This document shows, piece by piece, positions 24,899-32,911 of a stretch of 35,802 nucleotides of DNA. The notes beneath the pieces are model-generated. The model made no database searches. It saw nothing but the letters and a program-made list of their open reading frames with translations, and was not told the origin of the DNA. A program made the position numbers and the translations under genes. This DNA comes from Solirubrobacterales bacterium (GTDB taxonomy: Bacteria > Actinomycetota > Thermoleophilia > Solirubrobacterales > 70-9), in NCBI GenBank assembly GCA_020438445.1, contig JAGQUO010000013.1, positions 1 to 35,802 of the forward strand, in the 5' to 3' direction. The stretch's first letter is position 1. Every line of letters starts with the position of its first letter.

Positions 24899-26308
24899 GT
24901 GCTGACCGCTGTGCTCGAGCCGGGCGGCGATCTGACGACGCTGCTCTACGTCCTCTCGTTCTCGCTGTTCATCATCGGGATCAAGCAGGGGACCTCGCCG
25001 ACGACCGCCAAGCGCGGCAACATGATCGCCGCGGTCGGCATGGCCGTCGCCGTGGTGACGACGCTGCTCCTCGACGGGATCGGCAACTGGGGCGTGATCG
25101 TCGGCGGGCTCCTGGTCGGCGGCGCGATCGGGGTCGTGGCCTCGATCCGTGTCCAGATGACCGAGATGCCGCAGATGGTGGCCCTCTACAACGGGGTCGG
25201 CGGCGGCGCGGTCGCACTGATCGCGTGGTCGGAGTTCCGCCACGGGGCCGGCGGCGACTTCCCGCTCGAGGAGTTCGTGCCGATCCTCTTCGCCGCGGTG
25301 ATCGGCTCGATCTCGTTCTGGGGCTCGAACGTCGCGTTCGCGAAGCTCCAGGACCTGATCCCCACCAAGCCCCTGGCCGTCCCCGGCCAGCAGGTGATCA
25401 ACGCGATCATCCTCGTCGCCGTTCTCGCGATCTGCATCTACCTCGGGATCAACCACGACGACGATCCCTCCCAGGGCCTGTTCATCGCGATTCTGGTCCT
25501 CGCGGCGGTGCTCGGCAACCTCGTGGTCCTGCCGATCGGCGGTGCCGACATGCCGGTCGTGATCTCCCTCCTCAACGCACTGACCGGCCTCTCCGCCGCG
25601 GCCGCCGGGTTCTCGCTCGACAACGTGGCGCTGATCGTCGCCGGGACGCTCGTCGGATCCTCGGGAACGATCCTGACGATGGAGATGGCGACGGCGATGA
25701 ACCGCTCGGTGCCGAACATCCTCTTCGCCGGCTTCGGCGGGGCTCCCTCGGGCCCGTCCGGCTCGACCGAGGAGCGCCCGCATCGGTCGATCACCGCTCA
25801 GGACGCCGCGATCTCGCTCGCCTACGCCGACTCGGTCGTGATCGTTCCCGGCTACGGTCTCGCGGTCGCGCAGGCCCAGCACGCCGTCAAGGAGATGGCG
25901 GACGAGCTCGGGAAGCGCGGGGTGGAGGTCCGCTACGCGATCCATCCGGTCGCGGGCCGGATGCCGGGGCACATGAACGTGCTCCTCGCCGAGGCCGACG
26001 TCTCCTACGAGAAGCTGGTCGAGATGGAGGACATCAACCCCGACATGCCGCGCACCGACGTCGCGGTCGTGATCGGCGCCAACGACGTCACCAACCCCGC
26101 CGCCAAGGACGACCCCGACAGCCCGATCGCCGGAATGCCGATCATCGAGGTCGCCGACGCACAGCAGGTCATCGTCATCAAGCGGTCCCTCAGCCCCGGT
26201 TTCGCCGGGATCGACAACGACCTCTTCTACCTCGACAAGACGGCGATGCTCTTCGACGACGCCAAGACGGCGGCGCAGAACATCGCCTCCGAGATCACGA
26301 AGCTCTGA
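24899..26308 (+). CDS. pntB: NAD(P) transhydrogenase beta subunit
   Basis: The 469-residue protein has about eight membrane helices in its first 260 residues (domain II). The NADP-binding domain III follows, with SVVIVPGYGLAVAQAQHAV, YAIHPVAGRMPGHMNVLLAE, VVIGANDVTNPAA, and SLSPGFAGIDNDLFY near the end. All family parts are present and length is usual. GTG 24899 gives the start VLTAVLEPGG, 7 bases after the pntAB stop. A short hairpin lies just beyond its stop. Confidence 0.95.
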   Translation: MLTAVLEPGGDLTTLLYVLSFSLFIIGIKQGTSPTTAKRGNMIAAVGMAVAVVTTLLLDGIGNWGVIVGGLLVGGAIGVVASIRVQMTEMPQMVALYNGVGGGAVALIAWSEFRHGAGGDFPLEEFVPILFAAVIGSISFWGSNVAFAKLQDLIPTKPLAVPGQQVINAIILVAVLAICIYLGINHDDDPSQGLFIAILVLAAVLGNLVVLPIGGADMPVVISLLNALTGLSAAAAGFSLDNVALIVAGTLVGSSGTILTMEMATAMNRSVPNILFAGFGGAPSGPSGSTEERPHRSITAQDAAISLAYADSVVIVPGYGLAVAQAQHAVKEMADELGKRGVEVRYAIHPVAGRMPGHMNVLLAEADVSYEKLVEMEDINPDMPRTDVAVVIGANDVTNPAAKDDPDSPIAGMPIIEVADAQQVIVIKRSLSPGFAGIDNDLFYLDKTAMLFDDAKTAAQNIASEITKL

Positions 26309-26319
26309 GGCGCCCGTCA

Positions 26320-26335
26320 GCCGCCGGTCGGCGGC
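26320..26335 (+). terminator. Short GC hairpin after the pnt operon
   Basis: Seven-base arms GCCGCCG and CGGCGGC face each other over a two-base loop just after the pntB stop. There is no T-run, and the next promoter box begins 2 bases later. It may end the pnt transcript. Confidence 0.3.
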
Positions 26336-26336
26336 G

Positions 26337-26342
26337 TAGATT
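26337..26342 (+). promoter_or_regulatory. -10 box TAGATT for the PRC-like gene
   Basis: TAGATT ends 7 bases before ATG 26350, with no ribosome site. It fits the leaderless pattern and supports this start. Confidence 0.5.
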
Positions 26343-26349
26343 CAGCGCC

Positions 26350-26718
26350 ATGGAATCGCATGCGCAGGGCCGGATGACGCTGGGAAGCAAGCGGTGCCCG
26401 GAGATGGCCGAGGTCGAGAGCTGGGTCGGCTGGCGGGTCGACGACGTCCACGGCTCGATGATCGGCCGGGTCGAGTGGATCCGACAGGACCGGAGCGGGG
26501 GCCCGTTGTGGCTCGTCGTCAGCGAGTTCAGGTTCGGTGAGGGCAGGCGGTTCGTGATCCCCGCGGTCGACGCCGTCGGCGGGTCCGGGCGCGTCTGGTC
26601 GCCCTACCGGCGCGAGCAGATCTGCGCCACCGCCGCGATGGTCGGAGCCCGCTTCACTCCGCAGGCCGACCGCCGGCTGCTCTCCCACTACGCCGGCACC
26701 GCCGCCCGGGCGGCCTGA
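26350..26718 (+). CDS. PRC-barrel-like domain protein
   Basis: The 122-residue protein has no membrane segment or signal. Its core WVGWRVDDVHGSMIGRVEWI followed by PLWLVVSEFRFGEGRRFVI resembles the PRC-barrel fold (G-V-D-x-G-IG-V pattern, then a Leu-Val-Val strand). A conserved-looking RRLLSHY sits near the C-terminus. PRC-barrels occur in RNA maturation, photosynthetic and stress proteins; I cannot choose a role. It converges with the LapA-like gene across 9 bases. Resemblance is short and could be misleading. Confidence 0.6.
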   Translation: MESHAQGRMTLGSKRCPEMAEVESWVGWRVDDVHGSMIGRVEWIRQDRSGGPLWLVVSEFRFGEGRRFVIPAVDAVGGSGRVWSPYRREQICATAAMVGARFTPQADRRLLSHYAGTAARAA

Positions 26719-26727
26719 ACCGGCGAC

Positions 26728-27000
26728 TCAGTCCCGCTTCTGCTCGCGCTTGCGGTCGCGTCGCACGTGCGGCCACAGCCAGCCGGCGAGAAAGCCCGCG
26801 AGGAAGGTGATCAGGAGGATGAAGAAGAGCGGCGTCGAGGTCGTGGCGACGATGAAGTCGACTTCGACCTTCTGCGAGTTCTGGATGATGAAGACGAGCG
26901 CGACGATTCCGATCGCGATCGCCAGGTAGAACCGCCAGCTCCGCTCCCTGCCCGGCTTCTGCCCGGGCAGTGGAGCCGCTCGATGCTGCCGGTCGTTCAT
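26728..27000 (-). CDS. LapA/DUF1049-family small membrane protein
   Basis: The 90-residue protein has a proline-containing cytoplasmic start. Two membrane helices follow, at about 22-40 (FYLAIAIGIVALVFIIQN) and 57-75 (LFFILLITFLAGFLAGWLW), then a basic tail HVRRDRKREQKRD. The FIIQNSQKVEVDF segment between the helices is the signature of the LapA/DUF1049 family. In other bacteria LapA-type proteins help assemble the envelope; the role here is unknown. ATG 27000 has AAGGA abutting it and TAGGGT 9 bases before. Confidence 0.87.
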   Translation of the reverse strand: MNDRQHRAAPLPGQKPGRERSWRFYLAIAIGIVALVFIIQNSQKVEVDFIVATTSTPLFFILLITFLAGFLAGWLWPHVRRDRKREQKRD

Positions 27001-27009
27001 TCCTTGCCG

Positions 27010-27015
27010 ACCCTA
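27010..27015 (-). promoter_or_regulatory. -10 box TAGGGT for the LapA-like gene
   Basis: On the minus strand TAGGGT ends 9 bases before ATG 27000. The same hexamer precedes the P450 gene. The divergent promoter at 27062 lies about 50 bases away. Confidence 0.45.
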
Positions 27016-27061
27016 GCGCCTTTCGGCACAGAGAAGGTCCCACCCGTGAGGCGGGGCGTCC

Positions 27062-27067
27062 TAGCTT
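27062..27067 (+). promoter_or_regulatory. -10 box TAGCTT for the pilin-leader gene
   Basis: TAGCTT ends 6 bases before ATG 27074, the exact leaderless spacing. No ribosome site lies between. Confidence 0.5.
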
Positions 27068-27073
27068 CGGGGC

Positions 27074-27964
27074 ATGGCGATGCGGTCCTCGAGGGTCGGG
27101 TGCGAGAGCGGTCAGACGACCGCCGAATACGCGGGCCTCGTCCTTCTGGCCGCGGCCGCGTTCGCCGTGGTCCTCGTCCTCGCCGGAGCCCGTCCACCCG
27201 GCTCCGGCCTCGCCCGGGCCGTGGCGGATGCCCTCGTCTGTGCGGTCGGACGCTGCGAAGGGAGCGCGCAGTCGCCGGCCGCCGCCTACCCGGAGGAGGT
27301 CGCGGCGCTTCTCGCCGAGCACGCGCCGTCGGTGTTCTTCGAGCCTGACGACTTCGTCTCGCTCCCGGTCGATTTCCGCCGCTGCCGCTCGCGTGCCTGC
27401 GCCGACACGATCGACGCCGGCCGCATCGAGGCGACCCAGACCGGGCTTCGCCCGGTCGCCTTCACCCACGTCGTCGACTGCCGCGACCGGGCTCGCGCGA
27501 GGGCCGCCGGGTACGACTGCGCCGGAGCGCGCGGCTCCGTCTATCTCCAGTACTGGCTCTACTACCCGGAGAGCCTCACTCACGGACTCGGCCGGGTCGG
27601 GGGATTCCATCGCGACGACTGGGAGTCGCTGCAGGTCCGGATCGGCCCGGGCGGGCGCGTGCTCGCCCGGGCCAGCTCGCACCACGGCTACAACGGAGCC
27701 CGCGGGGGTCTCGCCAGCATCGGCAGCGACACCGGCCTGCAGCCGCGTCCGGCCTGGGAGCCGTGGAGCGGCGCCCTCCACGTCGCCGCCGGCAGCCACG
27801 CGGGAACCACCGCTCCCGCGATCGGCGACAGCCGCGCGATCCGCGCCGGCGATCTCGTCCTGATCCCGGCCGAGCCGATCGCCCGATCGACGCGCGCCCG
27901 CTTCGACGTCGCACCACCGTGGCTCAAGGAGGTGTGGAGCCGTCCGGAGGCGATGGGCACCTGA
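27074..27964 (+). CDS. Envelope protein with type IV pilin-like leader and HxxDWE domain
   Basis: The 296-residue protein has no name I can give. Residues 12-38 read SGQTTAEYAGLVLL and then an Ala/Val/Leu helix. This matches a class III signal, with prepilin cleavage after G13 and glutamate E18 at +5, as in Flp pilins and TadE/TadG proteins. The outer part has SVYLQYWLYYPES (155-167), FHRDDWESLQVRI (178-190, with H179, D182, W183, E184) and SSHHGYN (201-207). This order recalls the HxxDWE strands of Vps62-like and NPP1-like beta-sandwich proteins. Six or so cysteines after residue 55 suit disulfide bonds outside the cell. No tad genes are nearby. Family assignment is inferred from short motifs. 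Confidence 0.7.
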   Translation: MAMRSSRVGCESGQTTAEYAGLVLLAAAAFAVVLVLAGARPPGSGLARAVADALVCAVGRCEGSAQSPAAAYPEEVAALLAEHAPSVFFEPDDFVSLPVDFRRCRSRACADTIDAGRIEATQTGLRPVAFTHVVDCRDRARARAAGYDCAGARGSVYLQYWLYYPESLTHGLGRVGGFHRDDWESLQVRIGPGGRVLARASSHHGYNGARGGLASIGSDTGLQPRPAWEPWSGALHVAAGSHAGTTAPAIGDSRAIRAGDLVLIPAEPIARSTRARFDVAPPWLKEVWSRPEAMGT

Positions 27965-27992
27965 CCGGTCCGAGCCGGTCGGCGGGCCCGGC

Positions 27993-27998
27993 TAAGCT
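27993..27998 (+). promoter_or_regulatory. Possible -10 box TAAGCT for the egtBD genes
   Basis: TAAGCT lies 19 bases upstream of GTG 28017. A transcript would start near 28005 with a leader of about 12 bases. A 6-base hairpin (27963-27968 with 27975-27980) just upstream could end the previous transcript. Confidence 0.4.
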
Positions 27999-28016
27999 GA
28001 CCCGATCGCGGCGCCG

Positions 28017-29204
28017 GTGCAGGCAACCGATAGGACGGAGATCGCGGACCGGCTCGCCGAGGCGCGGATGCGGACGCTCCTCCTCGTCGAGCAGCTCAGC
28101 GACGAGCAGCTCAACACGGTCTACTCGCCGCTCTTGAGCCCGCTCGCCTGGGATCTCGGCCACATCGCCAACTTCGAGGAACTCTGGCTCGTCCAGCGCG
28201 CCGGCGGCCGCGAGCCCCTCCGCGGGGATCTCGGCCGGCTCTACGACGCGATCGAGAATCCGCGCGCCGGACGGAACGAGCTTCCGATCCTCCGTGGCGA
28301 GGAGCTGCGCGGCTACATGAGCGAGGTGCGCGAGCGCACCCTCGACGTCCTCGACGATGCCGACCTCGACGATCCGTCCGTGCCCGAGCTCCGCGACGGC
28401 TTCCTCTACGAGATGCTGATCGCCCACGAGCACCAGCACAACGAGACGATGCTGCAGCTGTTGCAGATGGTTCCCGCCTACCGCCCGCCACTCGAGTCGC
28501 CGCCTCCCGCCGCCCCGCCCGGGGACGGTCCCGAGGCCGTCGCCGTCGACGGCGGTACTCACGAGATCGGCGCCCGTCCGGACGGGTTCGCCTACGACAA
28601 CGAGCGTCCCCGCCACGCCGTCGAGCTCGAGCCGTTCCGGATCGACCGCCTCCCGGCCACGAACGCCTCCTTCGCCGCCTTCGTGGCGGAGACCGGCTCC
28701 GATCCGCCGCTCTTCTGGGTGCGAGACGGTGACGGATGGCTCGACGGTCGCTTCGGTCGCCGCGCCGAGCTCGACCCGGAGGCGCCGGTCGTCCACGTCG
28801 ATCATGCCCAGGCGAGCGCCTACGCGGCCTGGGCCGGAAAGCGCCTGCCGACCGAGGCGGAGTGGGAGGTTGCCGCAGCCGGGTCCGACCCCGCGCGGGC
28901 AAACCTCGATCACGCGGCATTCGGGACCCGGCGGCCGGCCCCGGGGGACGCCTCCGCCTGTGGTGCGCTCGCGATGCTCGGCGACGTCTGGGAGTGGACC
29001 GATTCGGAGCTGCGGGGGTACCCCGGCTTCGAGGCATTCCCCTATCGCGAGTACTCGGAGGTCTTCTTCGGACGCGGGTATCCGATTCTCCGCGGCGGTT
29101 CCTGGGCAACGAGGAGGAACGTGACCAGGGTGAGCTTCCGGAACTGGGACCTGCCCGAGCGGCGGCAGATCTTCGCGGGCATCCGCTGTGCGGAGGACGC
29201 GTGA
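28017..29204 (+). CDS. egtB: Ergothioneine biosynthesis sulfoxide synthase EgtB
   Basis: The 395-residue iron enzyme joins trimethylhistidine (hercynine) to a cysteine-containing thiol with oxygen. The N-terminal DinB-like domain has the iron ligands as H49 (WDLGHIANFEELW) and H137/H141 (AHEHQHNETMLQ). The C-terminal FGE-like domain begins near residue 170 and has EWEVAAAG, LGDVWEWTDSE and ILRGGSWATRRN. It ends FRNWDLPERRQIFAGIRC, as in actinobacterial EgtB. Whether the sulfur donor is gamma-glutamylcysteine or cysteine is not clear; no egtA or egtC is in the window. GTG 28017 is the start. The stop overlaps the egtD start as TGATG. Confidence 0.93.
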   Translation: MQATDRTEIADRLAEARMRTLLLVEQLSDEQLNTVYSPLLSPLAWDLGHIANFEELWLVQRAGGREPLRGDLGRLYDAIENPRAGRNELPILRGEELRGYMSEVRERTLDVLDDADLDDPSVPELRDGFLYEMLIAHEHQHNETMLQLLQMVPAYRPPLESPPPAAPPGDGPEAVAVDGGTHEIGARPDGFAYDNERPRHAVELEPFRIDRLPATNASFAAFVAETGSDPPLFWVRDGDGWLDGRFGRRAELDPEAPVVHVDHAQASAYAAWAGKRLPTEAEWEVAAAGSDPARANLDHAAFGTRRPAPGDASACGALAMLGDVWEWTDSELRGYPGFEAFPYREYSEVFFGRGYPILRGGSWATRRNVTRVSFRNWDLPERRQIFAGIRCAEDA

Positions 29205-30178
29205 TGGCCGACGGGAGCATCGAGATCGAGGTCGACCTGCCCGACGGAGGGGTGCTCGCCGGCATCGCGGAGGTCGTCCGCGAGGGCCTGTCGAGCCCGT
29301 TCAAGGAGCTGCCGCCGAAGTACTTCTACGACGAGCGCGGATCGGAGCTCTTCGAGCGGATCACCGAGCAGCCCGAGTACTACCCGACCCGGTGCGAGCG
29401 CGAGATCCTCCAGAGCCGCGCCTCCGACATCGTCGCCGCCGCGCCGCGCACCCTGATCGAGCTCGGGTCGGGGGCCGCGACCAAGAGCCGGGTCCTGCTC
29501 GATGCGATGCGCGACGCCGGGACGCTCGAGCGATTCGTGCCGGTCGACATCTCCGAGGGGATCACGAGGCGGGTCGCCTCCGAGCTCACCGACGAGTACC
29601 CGGGCATCGCCGTCGAGGGGATCATCTGCGACTACGAGACCCACCTCGAGCGGATCCCGAGGCCCGAGGGCGCGCTGATCGCTTTCCTCGGCGGGACGAT
29701 CGGCAACTTCAGGCCCGCTCCGCGGCGGTCGTTCCTGGCCCGGATCGCGACGCTGATGTATCCCGGTGACCGGTTCCTGCTCGGCACCGACCTGGTCAAG
29801 GACCGGGCGCGGCTCGAGGCGGCCTACGACGATGCCGCGGGCGTGACCGCCGAGTTCAACAAGAACGTCCTCAACGTGCTCAACCGCGAGCTCGACGCGG
29901 ACTTCGACCCGGACGCATTCGAGCACGTCGCGTTCTGGGACGAGGACAACGAGTGGATCGACATCCGCCTCCGCGCCCGGGCGGAGCAGTTCGTGGACAT
30001 CCGCGCCCTCGACATGCGGACCCACTTCGCGCGGAACGAGGAGATGCGAACCGAGATCTCGACCAAGTTCACCCGCGATCGGATCGAGTCCAGCTACGCC
30101 GACGCGGGCCTCGAGCTGACCGACTGGTGGACCGACGACGAGGGCCTCTACGCCCTCAGCCTGGCCCGCGCGGTATAG
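29204..30178 (+). CDS. egtD: L-histidine N-alpha-methyltransferase EgtD
   Basis: The 324-residue enzyme methylates histidine three times with SAM to give hercynine, the first step to ergothioneine. Diagnostic stretches are PPKYFYDERGSELFERI, EQPEYYPTRCE, the SAM motif IELGSGAATKSRVLL, and IAFLGGTIGNF. GTDLVKDRARLEAAYDDAAG and the MRTEISTKFTRDRIE tail, where substrate-binding residues lie, complete the family pattern. Length matches characterised EgtD (about 320). Its ATG shares a base with the egtB stop, so translation is coupled. The OpuC-type ATPase gene begins 12 bases after its stop. Confidence 0.95.
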   Translation: MADGSIEIEVDLPDGGVLAGIAEVVREGLSSPFKELPPKYFYDERGSELFERITEQPEYYPTRCEREILQSRASDIVAAAPRTLIELGSGAATKSRVLLDAMRDAGTLERFVPVDISEGITRRVASELTDEYPGIAVEGIICDYETHLERIPRPEGALIAFLGGTIGNFRPAPRRSFLARIATLMYPGDRFLLGTDLVKDRARLEAAYDDAAGVTAEFNKNVLNVLNRELDADFDPDAFEHVAFWDEDNEWIDIRLRARAEQFVDIRALDMRTHFARNEEMRTEISTKFTRDRIESSYADAGLELTDWWTDDEGLYALSLARAV

Positions 30179-30181
30179 AGT
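30176..30181 (+). promoter_or_regulatory. Possible -10 box TAGAGT for the transporter genes
   Basis: TAGAGT, overlapping TATAGA, spans the egtD stop codon and ends 9 bases before TTG 30191. The transporter may therefore have its own start signal as well as read-through from egtBD. Confidence 0.4.
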
Positions 30182-30190
30182 CGTTCCGCT

Positions 30191-31381
30191 TTGACCGGGC
30201 AGGAGTCGGCAGCGGGGGGAAGCGAGCACGCGGCGGCGTCGGTCGTATTCCGCGACGTCACCAAGCGCTATCGCGGTGCCGAGGCCGATGCCGTCGAGCA
30301 CCTCAGCCTCGACGTGCCCGCGGGCGAGATCTGCGTCCTAGTCGGCCCTTCCGGTTGCGGGAAGACGACCGCGATGCGGATGGTCAACCGAACGGTCGAG
30401 ATCACGTCGGGCGACATCGAGGTCGGGGGCACGTCGGTCACCGAGCGCTCGCCGGCGCAGCTCCGGCGTGAGATCGGGTACGTGATCCAGCAGATCGGGC
30501 TGTTCCCCCACCGCACGATCGCTCAGAACATCGCCACGGTGCCGGCACTGATCGGCTGGGACCGGGAGCGGACGCGCGCGCGCGTCCGCGAGCTCCTCGA
30601 GCTGATCTCGCTTCCGGCCGATGTCGCGGATCGCTACCCGGCCCAGCTCTCCGGCGGCCAGCAGCAGCGGGTCGGCGTCGCCCGCGCGCTCGCGGCCGAT
30701 CCGCCGGTGATGCTGATGGACGAGCCCTTCGGCGCGATCGACCCGATCAACCGCGAGCGCCTGCAGAACGAGTTCCTGCGGCTGCAGGCGGAGATCCGCA
30801 AGACGATCCTCTTCGTCACCCACGACATCGACGAGGCGATCAAGATGGGGGACCGGATCGCCGTCCTGCGCGAGGGCGGGCGCCTGGCCCAGTTCGCGAC
30901 GCCGGCCGAGCTCCTGATGGATCCCGCCGACGACTTCGTCGAGGACTTCGTCGGCGCCGATCGCGCCTTGAAGCGACTGGCGCTGATGCGGGTCTCCGAC
31001 ATCGACCTCTGGGAGGCGCCGCTCGCCTTCGCCGGCCAGGACACGGCCGAGGTGAGGGCGAAGCTCGCCGGCGCCGAGGTCCCCTGGGCCCTCCTCGTCG
31101 ACTCCGATCGGCGGCCGATCGGGTGGCTGTCCGATCGCGATCTCGCGGCCGCGACCGTCCCGCACCGCCCCGACAGCTCGCCCGACCCGGTCCTCGACCG
31201 CGACGACGTCCTCCGCGACGCCCTCTCCGACCTGCTGCAGTCCCAGACCCACTACGCGCCGGTGGTCGACGCGTCCGGGGCGGCCGTCGGAGTCCTCTCG
31301 CTCGACGTGATCTCGGACTTCCTCGCCTCCGATCAGGCGAAGGTCGAGGAGCACCCGGCGACGGCGCGCCCGCACGATTGA
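30191..31381 (+). CDS. OpuC/EgtV-type ABC transporter ATPase with CBS domains
   Basis: The 396-residue ATPase powers an importer of quaternary amines. It has Walker A GPSGCGKTTAM near residue 51, the Q-loop YVIQQIGLFPH, the signature LSGGQQQR, Walker B PVMLMDEP and the switch histidine in FVTHDIDEA. Residues from about 265 hold two CBS-like modules (VPWALLVDSDRRPIGWLSDRDL and YAPVVDASGAAVGVLSLD), as in OpuCA and EgtV, where CBS domains gate transport by ionic strength or nucleotide. TTG 30191 is used; it is rare but fits the box at 30176. The gene follows egtD by 12 bases. The substrate may be ergothioneine-related or a common betaine or choline. Confidence 0.92.
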   Translation: MTGQESAAGGSEHAAASVVFRDVTKRYRGAEADAVEHLSLDVPAGEICVLVGPSGCGKTTAMRMVNRTVEITSGDIEVGGTSVTERSPAQLRREIGYVIQQIGLFPHRTIAQNIATVPALIGWDRERTRARVRELLELISLPADVADRYPAQLSGGQQQRVGVARALAADPPVMLMDEPFGAIDPINRERLQNEFLRLQAEIRKTILFVTHDIDEAIKMGDRIAVLREGGRLAQFATPAELLMDPADDFVEDFVGADRALKRLALMRVSDIDLWEAPLAFAGQDTAEVRAKLAGAEVPWALLVDSDRRPIGWLSDRDLAAATVPHRPDSSPDPVLDRDDVLRDALSDLLQSQTHYAPVVDASGAAVGVLSLDVISDFLASDQAKVEEHPATARPHD

Positions 31382-31385
31382 GCCG

Positions 31386-32120
31386 ATGCTCGCGACCCTC
31401 ACCACGCTCCTCGCCCAGGTGCAGATCCGCGAAGCGGGTTCGGGAGCGACGACCTGCCAGGGCAAGAACGAGGCGTTCTGCCCGAGCTACGTCATCGACA
31501 ACATCGACGACTACGTCTCGCCGGTCCTCGAGCACCTCGTCCTCGTCCTCGCGTCGGTGCTCGCCGGATTCCTGGTGGCGATGGTCCTGGCGGTCCTCTC
31601 GCACGGCAGGCGCTGGCTGATCCCGGTGTTCATCGGGACCACGGGCGTCCTCTACACGATCCCGAGCATCGCGCTCTTCCTGCTGCTGCTGCCGATAACC
31701 GGGCGCGGCACCGAGACGGCGATCATCGCGCTCTCGCTCTACAACCTCCAGATCATCTACCGCAACGCGAACTCGGGCCTGGCGAACATTCCGCGCTCGG
31801 CGCTCGACTCGGGCACCGGCATGGGGATGACCAAGCGGCAGCTGCTGTGGAAGGTCGAGCTGCCGCTCGCGCTGCCGGAGATCATCGCCGGCGTCCGGAT
31901 CGCGACCGTGTCGACCGTCGCCATCGCCACGCTGGCGATCTTCGCCGGTGCCGGCGGCCTCGGCGAGATCCTCTACAACGAGGGCGTCCAGCGCGGCGTC
32001 TTCAAGACGAACATCGTCTTCGGCAGCCTGCTCGCGGTCAGCCTTGCGATCGCCTTCGACGGCCTCCTGATCCTGGTCCAGCGCTTCGCCGCGCCGTGGC
32101 GGAGGGCGAGGGCCCTGTGA
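31386..32120 (+). CDS. OpuC-type ABC transporter permease (first)
   Basis: The 244-residue permease has about five membrane helices after a short outer N-terminus with two cysteines. The coupling loop reads NIPRSALDSGTGMGMTKRQLLWKVELPLALPEI, of which GMGMTKRQLLWKVELPLALP is the EAA-type ATPase contact. The run TIPSIALFLLLLPITGRG is typical of OpuCB/ProW permeases. Start ATG 31386 is 4 bases after the ATPase stop. The second permease gene overlaps its stop (GTGA), so the three are translated as a unit. Confidence 0.92.
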   Translation: MLATLTTLLAQVQIREAGSGATTCQGKNEAFCPSYVIDNIDDYVSPVLEHLVLVLASVLAGFLVAMVLAVLSHGRRWLIPVFIGTTGVLYTIPSIALFLLLLPITGRGTETAIIALSLYNLQIIYRNANSGLANIPRSALDSGTGMGMTKRQLLWKVELPLALPEIIAGVRIATVSTVAIATLAIFAGAGGLGEILYNEGVQRGVFKTNIVFGSLLAVSLAIAFDGLLILVQRFAAPWRRARAL

Positions 32121-32854
32121 GCGCCGTCCTGGCGATTCCCGCGTTCCTCGGCTCCTTCGGCGGCGCCATCGACTTCATCTTCAGCCAGCGCGAGTCCGTG
32201 CAGGCCGGCGAGCCCATCGGCGGGCTGTCGCAGATCTGGGATCTGCTCGCCACTCAGATGGCCGTCAGCATCCTCGCCCTGGTCCTGGCGACGGCGATCG
32301 CCCTGCCGCTCGGCGTCTGGCTCGGGCATCGCGGCGTCGGCGAGTTCGCCGCCGTCGCGATCGGCAACGCCGGGCGGGCGATCCCGGAGCTGGCCCTGAT
32401 CGCGCTGATGGTCGCGTTCATCGGCACCGGCGTGCTCAACGTGACGATCGCGGTCACGATCCTCGGCATCCCGCCGATCCTCACCAACGCCTTCGTCGGG
32501 ATGCGCCAGGTCGACCGCGGCGCCGTCGACGCGGCCCGCGGGATGGGCATGACCGAGCTCGAGGTGATCCGCCGGGTGGAGCTTCCGCTCGCGGTACCGA
32601 CGATCATGGGCGGCGTCCGCACCGCCTCCGTGAACATCATCGCGACGTCGACGATCGGCTCGATCGCCGGCGTCAAGACGTTGGGCGATCTGATCCTCGG
32701 TCAGGCCACCTACGGGACCGAGGGCGTGATCGCCGGCGCCATCGTCGTCGCCCTGCTCGCGCTCGCGTTCGAGCTGATCCTGGCTGCCGTGCAGAAGACG
32801 CTGACCCCGCGCGGCCTGGTGCTTCAGCGCGCGGCCGCCCGGGTAAGTGCGTAG
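32117..32854 (+). CDS. OpuC-type ABC transporter permease (second)
   Basis: The 245-residue permease pairs with the preceding one. After a short N-terminus with SQRESVQAGEPIGGLSQIWD it has about five membrane helices, and its coupling loop holds AARGMGMTELEVIRRVELPL. NIIATSTIGSIAGVKTLGDL follows, typical of OpuCD-type subunits. GTG 32117 overlaps the previous stop by four bases. The binding protein gene lies 57 bases downstream, behind a short hairpin and with a ribosome site. Having two distinct permease genes rather than a fusion is the OpuC/OpuB arrangement. Confidence 0.92.
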   Translation: MSAVLAIPAFLGSFGGAIDFIFSQRESVQAGEPIGGLSQIWDLLATQMAVSILALVLATAIALPLGVWLGHRGVGEFAAVAIGNAGRAIPELALIALMVAFIGTGVLNVTIAVTILGIPPILTNAFVGMRQVDRGAVDAARGMGMTELEVIRRVELPLAVPTIMGGVRTASVNIIATSTIGSIAGVKTLGDLILGQATYGTEGVIAGAIVVALLALAFELILAAVQKTLTPRGLVLQRAAARVSA

Positions 32855-32857
32855 GAT
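32852..32857 (+). promoter_or_regulatory. Possible -10 box TAGGAT before the binding-protein gene
   Basis: TAGGAT overlaps the permease stop codon and lies 55 bases before ATG 32912. It could drive extra expression of the binding protein. Confidence 0.3.
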
Positions 32858-32866
32858 CGCCCAGAG

Positions 32867-32883
32867 CCGCGGAGGGGCCGCGG
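32867..32883 (+). other. Intercistronic hairpin before the binding-protein gene
   Basis: CCGCGG at 32867-32872 and 32878-32883 can pair over the loop AGGGG. Such stems between permease and binding-protein genes can protect mRNA ends or weaken read-through. The binding protein is usually needed in excess. Confidence 0.35.
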
Positions 32884-32911
32884 TCGAACAACAGGGAGGC
32901 ACCGAGTCCAA

